Origin: Alkalibacterium sp. AK22
Lineage (GTDB): Bacteria; Bacillota; Bacilli; Lactobacillales; Carnobacteriaceae_A
DNA length: 64,000 bases
NCBI RefSeq assembly: GCF_000585255.1
Contig: NZ_JANL01000035.1
Location: 1-64,000 of the forward strand
Reading direction: 5' to 3'
Shown here: positions 34,427-42,699 of the stretch, piece by piece
Numbering within the stretch: the first letter of the stretch is position 1
Layout: each line of letters starts with the position of its first letter
Notes under the pieces: model-generated
The model's input: the letters and a program-made list of their open reading frames with translations, nothing else
Databases searched by the model: none
Told to the model about the DNA's origin: nothing
Program-made: the position numbers and the translations under genes

Positions 34427-34467
34427 AAAAAGAGCTTTCTGGATAACCCTTTAAGCTCTTTTCTTTT
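34427..34467 (+). terminator. Terminator after the OpuAC-like gene
   Basis: AAAAGAGCTT and AAGCTCTTTT form a 10-bp stem with a 16-base loop, then CTTTT. Confidence 0.75.
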
Positions 34468-34595
34468 GGTCGAAAATCACTAATTTAGGTGGAAACACTC
34501 GCTCCCTTATGAACAGGGATTTGATTTCTGTCAGCAAACCCTCTACCATAGAACAGTCGGAAAAAACAGACAAATATAAAAAGGAGATTATTATT

Positions 34596-36041
34596 TTGCA
34601 AAACGAAGACATTAAAAAACCTAGTTTTTTATTTGCCTCATCCATGCTGCTAACAATCATCGCAATCATTTCAGTAGGGATCCTGGTCTTTGATGCCCCG
34701 ATCCAGATACTAATGTTCATTGGTATGTTCGCCTTATTTCCATTCATGATGAAACTGGGCTACACTTATTCCAAAGTACAGGACGTCCTCTTCAAATCGA
34801 TGGGTCAATCACTTGAATCGGTACTGATATTGGCCAGTGTTGGTATACTGATTGGAACCTGGATTGCTTCCGGAACGGTACCCGCGCTTGTCTACTATGG
34901 AATCAACATGATTTCACCACGGTTCTTCTTGTTGACTACGCTGCTCTTTACCGCAGTAGTCGCAACAACGACTGGAACCTCTTGGGGAGCTATCGGTACA
35001 GCCGGTGTAGCCATGATGGGGGTTGGTGCAACGATTGGTGTACCGGCAGGAATCACGGCAGGTGCTATCCTTTCTGGTGCTTACTTTGGAGACAAGATGT
35101 CCCCATTATCTGACACAACGAATCTGACACCGACAGTGACTGGAGCCACTTTGTTCGGCCACATCAAGCATATGATGTATACAGCCGCTCCAGCTTTTCT
35201 AATCACTGCTGTCCTTTTTACCGTCATCGGTCTGCAGTACAGTGTTGACAGTATTGACTCTGAACATGTTGATACGCTGCTCGTTCAGCTATCAACCAAC
35301 TTTAATATTAGCTGGGTTGCCTTCACACCAATCATCCTGCTTATTGCCTTGATGATGATGAAGAAGCCCGCTGTTATCTCTATTTTTACCGCTGCCATGT
35401 ACGGTGGTGTACTGGCTGCCTTTTCTCAAGGCTACAGTTTCTCAAATGTCTTTAACATTATGTATGACGGCTATACTGCCGACCTTGGAAATGAAACAAT
35501 CAATGAACTGCTGCAGCGTGGAGGAATTACGGACATGCTGCCGCTAATTGTTCTGTTCCTGTTTGCACTCGGTCTAGGTGGCTTGCTGGCCGAATCTGGT
35601 GCACTGGAAGCCATTATCGGTTCATTTGCCCACAAGATCCAGTCACACTTCTCGCTGACTCTAGTCACGCTGCTAGTGGGTTACTTCTCACTGGCTATCG
35701 GTGGAGCCATTTACTTCTCATCTGTGATGACAGGTACAATTATGAAGCCACTGTATGACCGCATGAACCTAAAACCTGAGAATCTGTCCCGTACAGTTGA
35801 AGCAGCAGCTACCCTGTCTGGTACGCTTTTCCCATGGGTCGGAGCAGGTATGTTTGCTACAACTACACTGGGGATTCCGGTAATGGAATACCTGCCGTTC
35901 ACTTTCCTGGCCTTCATTACACCAGTCATTACGCTGATTTATGCAGCGACTGGCTTCACGATGACTGAAAAAGAAGAAAGCCCCGTCAAGAAGAAAGAAA
36001 AAAACCGAAACAAAGCGACTGGAAAAGCGCACCTTGCGTAA
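34596..36041 (+). CDS. nhaC: Na+/H+ antiporter, NhaC family
   Basis: Exchanges cytoplasmic Na+ for external H+ and supports life in salty or alkaline media. It has 482 residues and about 11-12 hydrophobic segments. TTGTSWGAIGTAGVAMMGVGATIGVPAGITAGAILSGAYFGDKMSPLSDTTNL is the NhaC core, and AATLSGTLFPWVGAGMFATTTLG lies near the end. I chose the TTG at 34596 because AAGGAG sits 9 bases upstream and a candidate promoter (TTGATT 34521, TACCAT 34544, 17-base spacer) lies downstream of the ATG at 34509. The C-terminus is Lys-rich and cytoplasmic. Confidence 0.9.
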   Translation: MQNEDIKKPSFLFASSMLLTIIAIISVGILVFDAPIQILMFIGMFALFPFMMKLGYTYSKVQDVLFKSMGQSLESVLILASVGILIGTWIASGTVPALVYYGINMISPRFFLLTTLLFTAVVATTTGTSWGAIGTAGVAMMGVGATIGVPAGITAGAILSGAYFGDKMSPLSDTTNLTPTVTGATLFGHIKHMMYTAAPAFLITAVLFTVIGLQYSVDSIDSEHVDTLLVQLSTNFNISWVAFTPIILLIALMMMKKPAVISIFTAAMYGGVLAAFSQGYSFSNVFNIMYDGYTADLGNETINELLQRGGITDMLPLIVLFLFALGLGGLLAESGALEAIIGSFAHKIQSHFSLTLVTLLVGYFSLAIGGAIYFSSVMTGTIMKPLYDRMNLKPENLSRTVEAAATLSGTLFPWVGAGMFATTTLGIPVMEYLPFTFLAFITPVITLIYAATGFTMTEKEESPVKKKEKNRNKATGKAHLA

Positions 36042-36078
36042 TGCTTTCTCGCTAAATAGCCGACTAAAATAACCAATC

Positions 36079-36117
36079 AAGTCCTGGAACTCTGATATAG
36101 AGTCCCAGGGCTTTTTT
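36079..36117 (+). terminator. Terminator after nhaC
   Basis: AGTCCTGGAACTC and GAGTCCCAGGGCT pair with mismatches around tgatata, then T6. Confidence 0.75.
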
Positions 36118-36206
36118 ATATCAGCGGCTTCTAAGCAAGCAAAGCTCTCGCTCCTTTTCCTTTGTAGCGGGAGAGCTTCACCAAAGCTTCATCAGATGCC
36201 TCTTTA

Positions 36207-36261
36207 TTGACAAAAAGTAAGGAAATGATATAATGGTATCAAGATAATACGAATTCGAAAT
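36207..36261 (+). promoter_or_regulatory. Promoter and candidate MhqR-type operator of the dioxygenase operon
   Basis: TTGACA (36207-36212) and TATAAT (36229-36234) are spaced 16 bases, a near-consensus promoter. At 36247-36261, just past the expected start, lies ATACGAATTCGAAAT, an almost perfect palindrome centred on AATT. The B. subtilis MhqR box has the same CGAATTCG core. The regulator gene is not in this window. Confidence 0.6.
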
Positions 36262-36277
36262 AAGAGGAGACAGTCAC

Positions 36278-37204
36278 ATGAAAAACACTACAGGTATTCA
36301 TCATATCACTGCAATCGTTGGACATCCTCAAGAAAATGCCGACTTTTATACCAAAAGCCTTGGCCTTCGACTCATTAAAAAAACCGTTAACTTTGATGAT
36401 CCACACACCTATCATCTGTACTTTGGAGATCAGCAAGCCAACCCAGGCACAATCATTACTTTCTTTCCCTGGGTTGAAGCTGAACAAGGAAAAATCGGAG
36501 GCGGACAAGTCGGGGTCACAAGTTTTGCCGTTCCAGCAAACAGCTTGAGTTACTGGGAAAAACGTCTAGCTGAAAAGGGCGTGCCTCTGACACGCACTGT
36601 CCGCTTTTCTGAGCAGGTTCTTCAATTTTCTGATCCCCATGGCCTGAAGCTGGAGCTGGTTGAACGTAGCTACGACAACAGTCATTCCTGGTCGGAAAGT
36701 GACGTCGATCCGGCATATGCCATATCAGGTTTTGCTGGTGCCACCCTTTATTCAACCAATCCCGAGGCTACAGTCGAAACCCTGACTGAAACAATGGGTC
36801 TTAAGAAACTTGGGGAGGAAGACCGAGTCCTGCGCCTAAAAACTAATGGAGACTTAGCCAGTATCATCGATATTCCTCTTGATCCCGTCATGGCTGGTGA
36901 AATGGGCGTGGGAACAGTCCACCATATCGCGTGGCGTGCAGACGATGACGCAGATCATTTAAAATGGCACGAGCATGTGTCAGCCAATGCCTATCAAGTC
37001 ACTGATATCAAAGACAGAAATTATTTTAAGGCCTTGTACTTCAGAGAATATGGCAATATACTTTTTGAAATTGCCACAGATACGCCAGGCTTTACGGTAG
37101 ATGAATCGCTGGAAGCGCTCGGTGAATCCCTGAAACTTCCTGAACCGCTGGAAAAAGACAGAGAAAATCTTGAACGTATCCTGCCTCCTATTGTGCAGGA
37201 CTAA
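36278..37204 (+). CDS. mhqO: Ring-cleaving dioxygenase, VOC superfamily (MhqO-like)
   Basis: Likely an extradiol-type dioxygenase acting on hydroquinones or catechols as a detoxification step. It has 308 residues made of repeated VOC modules. MKNTTGIHHITAIVGHPQENADFYTKSLGLRLIKKTVNFDD is the typical MhqO/MhqA/YfiE start (metal His in HHIT). VGTVHHIAWRADDDADH carries the second metal His, and FREYGNILFEIATDTPGFTVDE the metal Glu. A hydrolase gene follows after 15 bases, as in Bacillus Mhq loci. The quinone role is inferred from the family and the operator-like site. Confidence 0.88.
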   Translation: MKNTTGIHHITAIVGHPQENADFYTKSLGLRLIKKTVNFDDPHTYHLYFGDQQANPGTIITFFPWVEAEQGKIGGGQVGVTSFAVPANSLSYWEKRLAEKGVPLTRTVRFSEQVLQFSDPHGLKLELVERSYDNSHSWSESDVDPAYAISGFAGATLYSTNPEATVETLTETMGLKKLGEEDRVLRLKTNGDLASIIDIPLDPVMAGEMGVGTVHHIAWRADDDADHLKWHEHVSANAYQVTDIKDRNYFKALYFREYGNILFEIATDTPGFTVDESLEALGESLKLPEPLEKDRENLERILPPIVQD

Positions 37205-37219
37205 AAAAGGAGTGTATTT

Positions 37220-37843
37220 ATGAAACATGTATTTAAAAAAGGCAAAGATCTTAAAGGAACAACCCTGCTCTTGCTTCACGGGACTGGAGGATCTGAACGC
37301 GATTTGCTGCCTCTTGCCGATGCTATTGATCCAGAAGCGAACATCCTCAGTGTACTCGGCAATATAAACGAGAATGGGATGGCCCGTTTTTTCAAACGTC
37401 TAAGTGAAGGGGTATTTGACCTAGAGGATCTGAAGTTTCGAACAGCCGAACTCTATGCGTTCCTGAATGAGTCTGCCAGAGAATATGGCTTTGACCGCAG
37501 CAAGGTTGTAGCCGTTGGTTATTCCAATGGAGCAAATATTGCAGGCAGCCTGCTCTTTCATTATCAAGATGCTTTAGCAGGGGCAATTTTACATCATCCG
37601 ATGGTTCCAATCCGAGAGCTTGAACTACCGGATATGACTGGCTTGCCCGTCTTTATCGGTGCTGGAACGAACGATCCTATCTGCCCTTCTGAAGAATCGT
37701 CCGAGTTAAACACGCTTCTAAGCGGGGCCGGTGCTGAGGTCCTGCTTCACTGGGAAGATTACGGGCACCAGCTGACTGCTCCAGAAGTTAAAGCTGCAGC
37801 TGACTGGTACGCTGAGTCCTTCTCACACAACACTTCAAACTGA
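37220..37843 (+). CDS. mhqD: Alpha/beta hydrolase, carboxylesterase (MhqD-like)
   Basis: Serine esterase, probably acting with the dioxygenase in quinone detoxification. It has 207 residues. Oxyanion region LLLLHGTGGSERDLLPLAD; nucleophile elbow VVAVGYSNGANIAGSLLF; acid Asp in GAGTNDPICPSEES; His in EDYGHQLTAPEV. LSVLGNINENGMARFFKRLSEGVFDLEDL is characteristic of this phospholipase/carboxylesterase subgroup. It is second in a two-gene operon with a strong terminator. Confidence 0.9.
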   Translation: MKHVFKKGKDLKGTTLLLLHGTGGSERDLLPLADAIDPEANILSVLGNINENGMARFFKRLSEGVFDLEDLKFRTAELYAFLNESAREYGFDRSKVVAVGYSNGANIAGSLLFHYQDALAGAILHHPMVPIRELELPDMTGLPVFIGAGTNDPICPSEESSELNTLLSGAGAEVLLHWEDYGHQLTAPEVKAAADWYAESFSHNTSN

Positions 37844-37872
37844 AGGCAGCTGTTTTTTATCATAAATAAAGT

Positions 37873-37910
37873 ATCCACCCCACTGCACATGAAAGCTCAG
37901 TGGGGTGGAT
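37873..37910. terminator. Strong hairpin terminator between mhqD and the convergent SDR gene
   Basis: ATCCACCCCACTG and CAGTGGGGTGGAT make a perfect 13-bp stem with a 12-base loop. Confidence 0.85.
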
Positions 37911-37984
37911 TTGTCTTTTGCAGTATTTATTGTAACTATTTCACTGCTTCACAATCTTTTTCACCTTATCTGCCTGCTTACTTT

Positions 37985-38728
37985 TTACATTACCTGTATC
38001 AGACCGCCATCTGCTACAAATTCGGCGCCAGTCGAATAACTGGATTCATCCGACGCGAGGTAGAGCACCAGGTTAGAAATTTCTTCCGGTTCTGCTATCC
38101 GCTTCATCGGAATCTCCTTTTCCATCGCCTTGACCAGATCCCGGACATCTTCTTGTTCAGTCATCGGTGTACGGATGGTTCCAGGATGAACTGAATTGAC
38201 CCGAATATTGAACTGGGCAAACTCAGCTGCAGCTGCCTTGGTCATTCCTCTGACAGCAAACTTGGAGGCAATGTAGGCAATATTATTTTCAGCCCCAACG
38301 ATGCCGGCAATGGAGGAAATGTTGATGATTGATCCATTTTTCGCCTTTTTCATAGACGGCAGCACATGTTTCATCCCTAAAAAGACCCCATCCTGATTGA
38401 TCATGGTTGTTTTACGGTAGTCTTCAAGAGACGTATCTGCAATCGACTGAGACACAACGATGCCGGCGTTATTAATCAGCACACTGATAGGACCGAATGT
38501 TTCCTCTGTTTTCTGCACGACCTTATCCCAGTTGTCTGGATCCGTAACGTCCAGCGCTATAAACAGCGCATTGTCTCCTAGCTCGTCAGCTAACTTCTGT
38601 CCATCGGATGTGTCCAAGTCTGCGACAACAACTTTTGCTCCTTCTCTGACAAAAAACTCACTGTGCTTCTTGCCCATCCCGCCTGCGCCACCTGTAATCA
38701 CTGCAATTTTACCGTCTAAGCGTCCCAT
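37985..38728 (-). CDS. Short-chain dehydrogenase/reductase, classical type
   Basis: NAD(P)-dependent alcohol/ketone oxidoreductase. It has 247 residues. TGGAGGMGKKHSEFFV is the cofactor loop, VADLDTS favours NAD(H) at the second strand, and NNAG is present. The catalytic Ser lies in SIINISSIAGIVG and Tyr/Lys in YIASKFAVRG. The ATG at 38728 is preceded by AAGGAG 8 bases away; a longer in-frame start at 38779 is not supported. It is divergent from the ATP-grasp gene and convergent with mhqD. It resembles steroid/cyclohexanol-type dehydrogenases by motif, but the substrate is unknown. Confidence 0.88.
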   Translation of the reverse strand: MGRLDGKIAVITGGAGGMGKKHSEFFVREGAKVVVADLDTSDGQKLADELGDNALFIALDVTDPDNWDKVVQKTEETFGPISVLINNAGIVVSQSIADTSLEDYRKTTMINQDGVFLGMKHVLPSMKKAKNGSIINISSIAGIVGAENNIAYIASKFAVRGMTKAAAAEFAQFNIRVNSVHPGTIRTPMTEQEDVRDLVKAMEKEIPMKRIAEPEEISNLVLYLASDESSYSTGAEFVADGGLIQVM

Positions 38729-39038
38729 GTCAACAGCTCCTTTGCAGATTTTTACCTCTATAACAAACATACCAATCATGTATCAGATAAGCAAGAGAAA
38801 GGGCTTTCAAACACCCATAGCCTTTTCCTGCCGCTCTCAGAAAACATTAGTTCCATTCACAGCCTATTTGTTCAAGAGAAGCCTATCTCCCCTGCTCCTC
38901 TATCAGTCTTACTGTCGCTGAATGCTCTCCTGCTTCTAATCCATTAACTCTGGTTAATCAGCGGAATGATCACTTGCAAAAAGTAAGCTTTTATTTAATA
39001 ATGAAAGATGGACAGAAGGATAAAGGAGCATGCTGATT
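38729..39038. other. Divergent promoter region, SDR / ATP-grasp gene
   Basis: Rightward: TTGCAA (38974-38979), 16 bases, TAATAA (38996-39001). A perfect inverted repeat ATTAAC-tctg-GTTAAT (38943-38958) sits 15 bases before that -35 and may be an operator. Leftward: TTGCTT, 17 bases, TATGTT before the SDR gene. No gene is seen in between. Confidence 0.4.
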
Positions 39039-39965
39039 ATGAAAAAAGTAGTCATTATACATGAAAACATGGACTGGACGAAGCATTTGATAGGCCGCTT
39101 GGAAGAACTGAAAGTGCCTTATGAAGATTGGGACTTGTCAGAAGGCTTAGTGGACTTGGAAGCCCTGCCGGAAGAGGCCATCTACTACAACCGCATGAGT
39201 GCTTCCTCACACACAAGAGGCAACCGGTATGCACCTGAACTTGCTGATCAGATTTTAAGCTGGCTGGAATATAAAGGTGCACGGGTCGTTAATGGAACAA
39301 ACGCTATTGGTCTTGAAATTAGCAAGTTAAAGCAGTATCTCGCGCTTCAAGCAGCCGGTATCCAGACCCCTAAGACTTTCGGGGCCGTGGGGAAGAAACA
39401 AATCATTCAAGCAGCTGAAAAGCTTAATGAGTTTCCATTTATCATCAAGCACAATCGCGCAGGAAAGGGGCTCGGTGTCCGTCTGCTCTACACACTTGAC
39501 GAGCTGAAAGCTTATATCTATGGGCCTGAATTTGAAGATTCTGTCGATGGTCTCTCTCTTATCCAGCAGTATATTCAGTCTCCAGATGGCCATATTGTTC
39601 GCTCCGAGTTTATTGGTGGCCGCTATTTCTATGCTGTCAAAGTTGATTCAAGCGACGGCTTTGAACTTTGCCCTGCAGACGCTTGCCAGATTGATCCAGA
39701 TGGTGAGGTCATCTCTGAAGAAAGCAAGTTCAGCATCATCGACCGTCTGCCAGAAGAGCAGATCAGACGATCTGAAGCTTTCCTGAAAGAACAGAAAATT
39801 GAAGTCGCTGCCCTGGAGTTTATTGTCGACGGGCAAGGAGACGTTTATACCTATGACGTCAATACCAACACCAACTACAATGAAGAGGCCGAACAGGCTG
39901 CTAACCAATTTGCCATGCTCGAACTGGCTAAGTATCTGAAAGCTGAACTTGCCAAGTTAGGCTAA
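39039..39965 (+). CDS. ATP-grasp protein, RimK-like
   Basis: Probably an ATP-dependent carboxylate-amine (peptide-type) ligase. It has 308 residues. An N-terminal pre-ATP-grasp domain leads to YYNRMSASSHTRGNRYAPELADQIL. The ATP-grasp core has ISKLKQYLALQAAGIQTPKTFG, FPFIIKHNRAGKGLGVRLL (nucleotide loop with Lys) and YIQSPDGHIVRSEFIGGRYFYAVKV. The Mg2+ ligands are in AALEFIVDGQGDVYTYDVNTNTNYN. The substrate is not evident. The ATG at 39039 (GGAG 10 bases before) is preferred over one at 39030 that nearly abuts the ribosome binding site. Confidence 0.82.
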   Translation: MKKVVIIHENMDWTKHLIGRLEELKVPYEDWDLSEGLVDLEALPEEAIYYNRMSASSHTRGNRYAPELADQILSWLEYKGARVVNGTNAIGLEISKLKQYLALQAAGIQTPKTFGAVGKKQIIQAAEKLNEFPFIIKHNRAGKGLGVRLLYTLDELKAYIYGPEFEDSVDGLSLIQQYIQSPDGHIVRSEFIGGRYFYAVKVDSSDGFELCPADACQIDPDGEVISEESKFSIIDRLPEEQIRRSEAFLKEQKIEVAALEFIVDGQGDVYTYDVNTNTNYNEEAEQAANQFAMLELAKYLKAELAKLG

Positions 39966-39968
39966 AAT

Positions 39969-40012
39969 AACCGTCAGAAAAAGGAGACACAGCTCCTGGT
40001 TCTGACGGTTTT
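39969..40012 (+). terminator. Terminator after the ATP-grasp gene
   Basis: AACCGTCAGAA and TTCTGACGGTT form an 11-bp stem, with GGAG/CTCC pairing inside the loop. Confidence 0.78.
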
Positions 40013-40137
40013 ACTGTTTTCATTTTTCCTTAATGGCGCACCCCTGTACCCGAACACCAGGCTGATTTTACCTTCTTTGCTCTCGCATCAAAAGCCGCTT
40101 GCGTTATGTCTCTGTTCCAACAGCTCTTATGGGTCCT

Positions 40138-41094
40138 TTACTCTACAATATTTTCAGGATGGCCTTCAAGATAAGCCAGGGTGTTATTGAAGACAATCCT
40201 GGCCCTCGCTTCCATGGCTTCATCTGTCAGATAGGCCACATGCGGAGTTAGGACAGTGTTTTGGGCAGACAAGAGTGGATAGTCAGCGGGCAGCGGGGCT
40301 TCCCTGTCAAATACATCAATACCGGCCCCAGCAATTTCTCCAGTATTCAACAGGGTGGCAAGCGCTTTATTGTCAACGATGGGCCCACGTGCACAGTTGA
40401 TGAGGACTGCATCAGATTTCATCAACTTCAGCTTTTCTTCTGACACAAAACCTTTAGTCTGCTCATTCATAGGCAAATGAACGGAAACGATATCACTTCT
40501 GGATAAAACGTCATCGAGTGATGTGTACTCCAGTCCCATTTGCTTCGCCTCCTCTTTCTGTGAACGGCTGAAGCCAATCAGTTCAGCCCCAAAAGCCTTA
40601 AATAGCTGTGCCGTCTTCAGACCAATCTGTCCCGTTCCTATGATACCGACAGTCTTCCCTCTGATTTCTCTTCCCTGGATCAGTCCAGGAAAGTTTTCCG
40701 CCTTTTTCACATCCGAGTCTCCTCTGGAAATTGACCGGTACACATCAAGCGTCAGGCCCAGGACCAGTTCAGCTACAGACTGATCCGAATAGCCGGCAGC
40801 ATTGGCCAGCTTGATTCCCCTGCGATCAGCTGCTTGCTTATCCACATGATCGATACCCGTAAAGGCAATATTGATTAGCTGAGTCTTTTCCAGTCTGCTG
40901 ATTACTTCTTCGGGGTAAGAGGTATTGGCTATCATTACGATATCAGCATCCCGACTTCTGCTGTAAAGTTCGTCTGAATCTGTTGTTTTCTCGTTATAGT
41001 AAACAAACTCGTGGCCTTTAGCTCTAAGTGGCTGAGCCAGTTCTTCTATCAGCTTTTCACTCACTCTCAATGGTTCGAGTAATGCAATCTTCAT
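40138..41094 (-). CDS. D-2-hydroxyacid dehydrogenase
   Basis: NAD(P)H-dependent reduction of a 2-keto acid, or the reverse. It has 318 residues. Rossmann motif VGIIGTGQIGLKTAQLFKAFGAELIGFSRS; substrate-side IAFTGIDHVDKQAADRRGIKLANAAGYSDQSVAEL; catalytic Arg in LINCARGPIVD, Glu in GAGIDVFDREAP, His in TVLTPHVAYLT. Monocistronic, divergent from the symporter gene. It could be lactate, hydroxyisocaproate or glycerate specific; the sequence alone does not decide. Confidence 0.9.
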   Translation of the reverse strand: MKIALLEPLRVSEKLIEELAQPLRAKGHEFVYYNEKTTDSDELYSRSRDADIVMIANTSYPEEVISRLEKTQLINIAFTGIDHVDKQAADRRGIKLANAAGYSDQSVAELVLGLTLDVYRSISRGDSDVKKAENFPGLIQGREIRGKTVGIIGTGQIGLKTAQLFKAFGAELIGFSRSQKEEAKQMGLEYTSLDDVLSRSDIVSVHLPMNEQTKGFVSEEKLKLMKSDAVLINCARGPIVDNKALATLLNTGEIAGAGIDVFDREAPLPADYPLLSAQNTVLTPHVAYLTDEAMEARARIVFNNTLAYLEGHPENIVE

Positions 41095-41284
41095 TTTATC
41101 TGCTCCTCACTAAATGCTCTCTACTGGTTACTATATCATTTATGAATAAAATGATAAAACTTCTCATTTCTTTTTAATTAAATTTGCTCATCTATATTAC
41201 TACTTGTATTCTAATATGATACAATGTGAAAACTAGCTCAGGTGAGCTGGAAAAAGGAGTATTTATTTATGGAGGAGATTGAAT

Positions 41285-42550
41285 ATGAGAAAGTTGCCAT
41301 TTGTTAAACTCGGCCTAGTGCCGAAACTGTTAATAGCCATCATACTCGGAGTAGCGGTCGGCCAGTTGACCTTTATTCCTGAATTTGTCCTGCAGATTCC
41401 CATAACCATTTCCGACTTGTTCAGCAGCCTGTTAGGGTTTGTTATTCCGCTGATGATTGTCGGTTATGTAGTCAAAGGGATTGCCGATCTGACTCAAGGC
41501 GCCGGCAAGCTTTTAGGGCTAAATGCGATTTTGGCTTATGGTTCGACTCTTTTTGGAGGTTTTGTTGCCTACCTGCTGGCTTCCAGTTTGTTCCCGCTTT
41601 TTATTGACCCCTCAGTCAGAGACACGGTCCAGGAAGAAACAGCGGCGCTGGAGCCTCTGTTCGAACTACCTCTGGAGCCCCTGCTGGAAGTGACATCCGC
41701 AATCATCTTTGCCTTTATGTTCGGCATTTTCATTTCCTGGTTACGGCAGGAAGGGAAAGGCGAAGTCATGTATGGCTTCTTTACTGAATTTGGTGATATT
41801 ATTACAATGATTTTGAAAACAATTATTATTCCAGGATTGCCAATCTATATTTTCGGTAATTTTCTGAATCTCAGCTATACAGGAACTGCCTTTTCACTGC
41901 TTTCCGTTTTCTGGCGTGTTTTCCTCGTTGTGATTGGCTTGCAGCTCTTGATGATCACAGCGATGTTTATTTTAGCCGGTCTCTATACAGGCAAGAATCC
42001 GCTGACGTTAATGAAGAATCAGATCCCAGGATACTTTACTGCTCTAGGTACACAGTCCTCAGCGGCTACCATCCCAGTCAATATGGCTTGTGCTGAAAAG
42101 AACGGGGTTTCTGAAGAAATTCGGGAGTTTGTTATTCCTTTGAGTGCAACCATTCATCTGATGGGCAGCATCATTACCATTATTTCCTGTGTCACTGCCG
42201 TCCTACTGATGTTCGACATGCCGCATGGTTTTGGCATGATGGCAAGCTTTATTGCCACATTAGGTGTTGCGATGGTTGCTGCCCCAGGTGCCCCTGGTGG
42301 AGCCATTATGAGCGCCTTGCCGTTTGTTTACATGGTCGGTATGGATCCGACAGGCACAATGGGGAACTTGCTGATTACATTGTATATCACTCAGGACAGC
42401 TTCGGTACTGCCGCCAATGTTTCTGGAGACAATGCGATTGCGCTCGTGATAGACAAAGTTTACAACACTTACTTGAACAAGGGTACAGCTGAAGCCTCTC
42501 AGTCTGCTCAAGGCGTAGCTGTCCGCAATGAACAGCTTGTAAGAGACTAA
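41285..42550 (+). CDS. Dicarboxylate/amino acid:cation symporter (DAACS/GltP family)
   Basis: Membrane symporter for glutamate/aspartate, dicarboxylates or a neutral amino acid with Na+ or H+. It has 421 residues, about eight membrane helices and two re-entrant loops. It begins LVPKLLIAIILGVAVGQL and LLGFVIPLMIVGYVVKGIADL. The hairpin-1 serine motif is LGTQSSAATIPVNM; AAPGAPGGAIMSALPF and DNAIALVIDKVYNTYLN are in the substrate/cation region. The ATG at 41285 follows GGAGGAG by 7 bases. A small hairpin (AGCTC/GAGCT) lies in the leader. Close to the SstT/YuxJ-like branch, so the substrate is open. Confidence 0.88.
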   Translation: MRKLPFVKLGLVPKLLIAIILGVAVGQLTFIPEFVLQIPITISDLFSSLLGFVIPLMIVGYVVKGIADLTQGAGKLLGLNAILAYGSTLFGGFVAYLLASSLFPLFIDPSVRDTVQEETAALEPLFELPLEPLLEVTSAIIFAFMFGIFISWLRQEGKGEVMYGFFTEFGDIITMILKTIIIPGLPIYIFGNFLNLSYTGTAFSLLSVFWRVFLVVIGLQLLMITAMFILAGLYTGKNPLTLMKNQIPGYFTALGTQSSAATIPVNMACAEKNGVSEEIREFVIPLSATIHLMGSIITIISCVTAVLLMFDMPHGFGMMASFIATLGVAMVAAPGAPGGAIMSALPFVYMVGMDPTGTMGNLLITLYITQDSFGTAANVSGDNAIALVIDKVYNTYLNKGTAEASQSAQGVAVRNEQLVRD

Positions 42551-42615
42551 TCCTTGACTGATCGCCTCAACATTGAGCCGCTACTTCCAGTCCAATCTAT
42601 AGCAAGCTGATATAT

Positions 42616-42661
42616 AAAAGCCGAATGCAACGTGTCTGAAAACACGGGGCATTCGGCTTTT
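42616..42661 (+). terminator. Terminator after the DAACS symporter gene
   Basis: AAAAGCCGAATGC and GCATTCGGCTTTT form the outer stem, CGTGT/ACACG the inner one. It can also serve the convergent oxidase gene. Confidence 0.88.
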
Positions 42662-42699
42662 CTGGCGAGCGCAACATCTACAATGTTCTCTGCCTGAGT

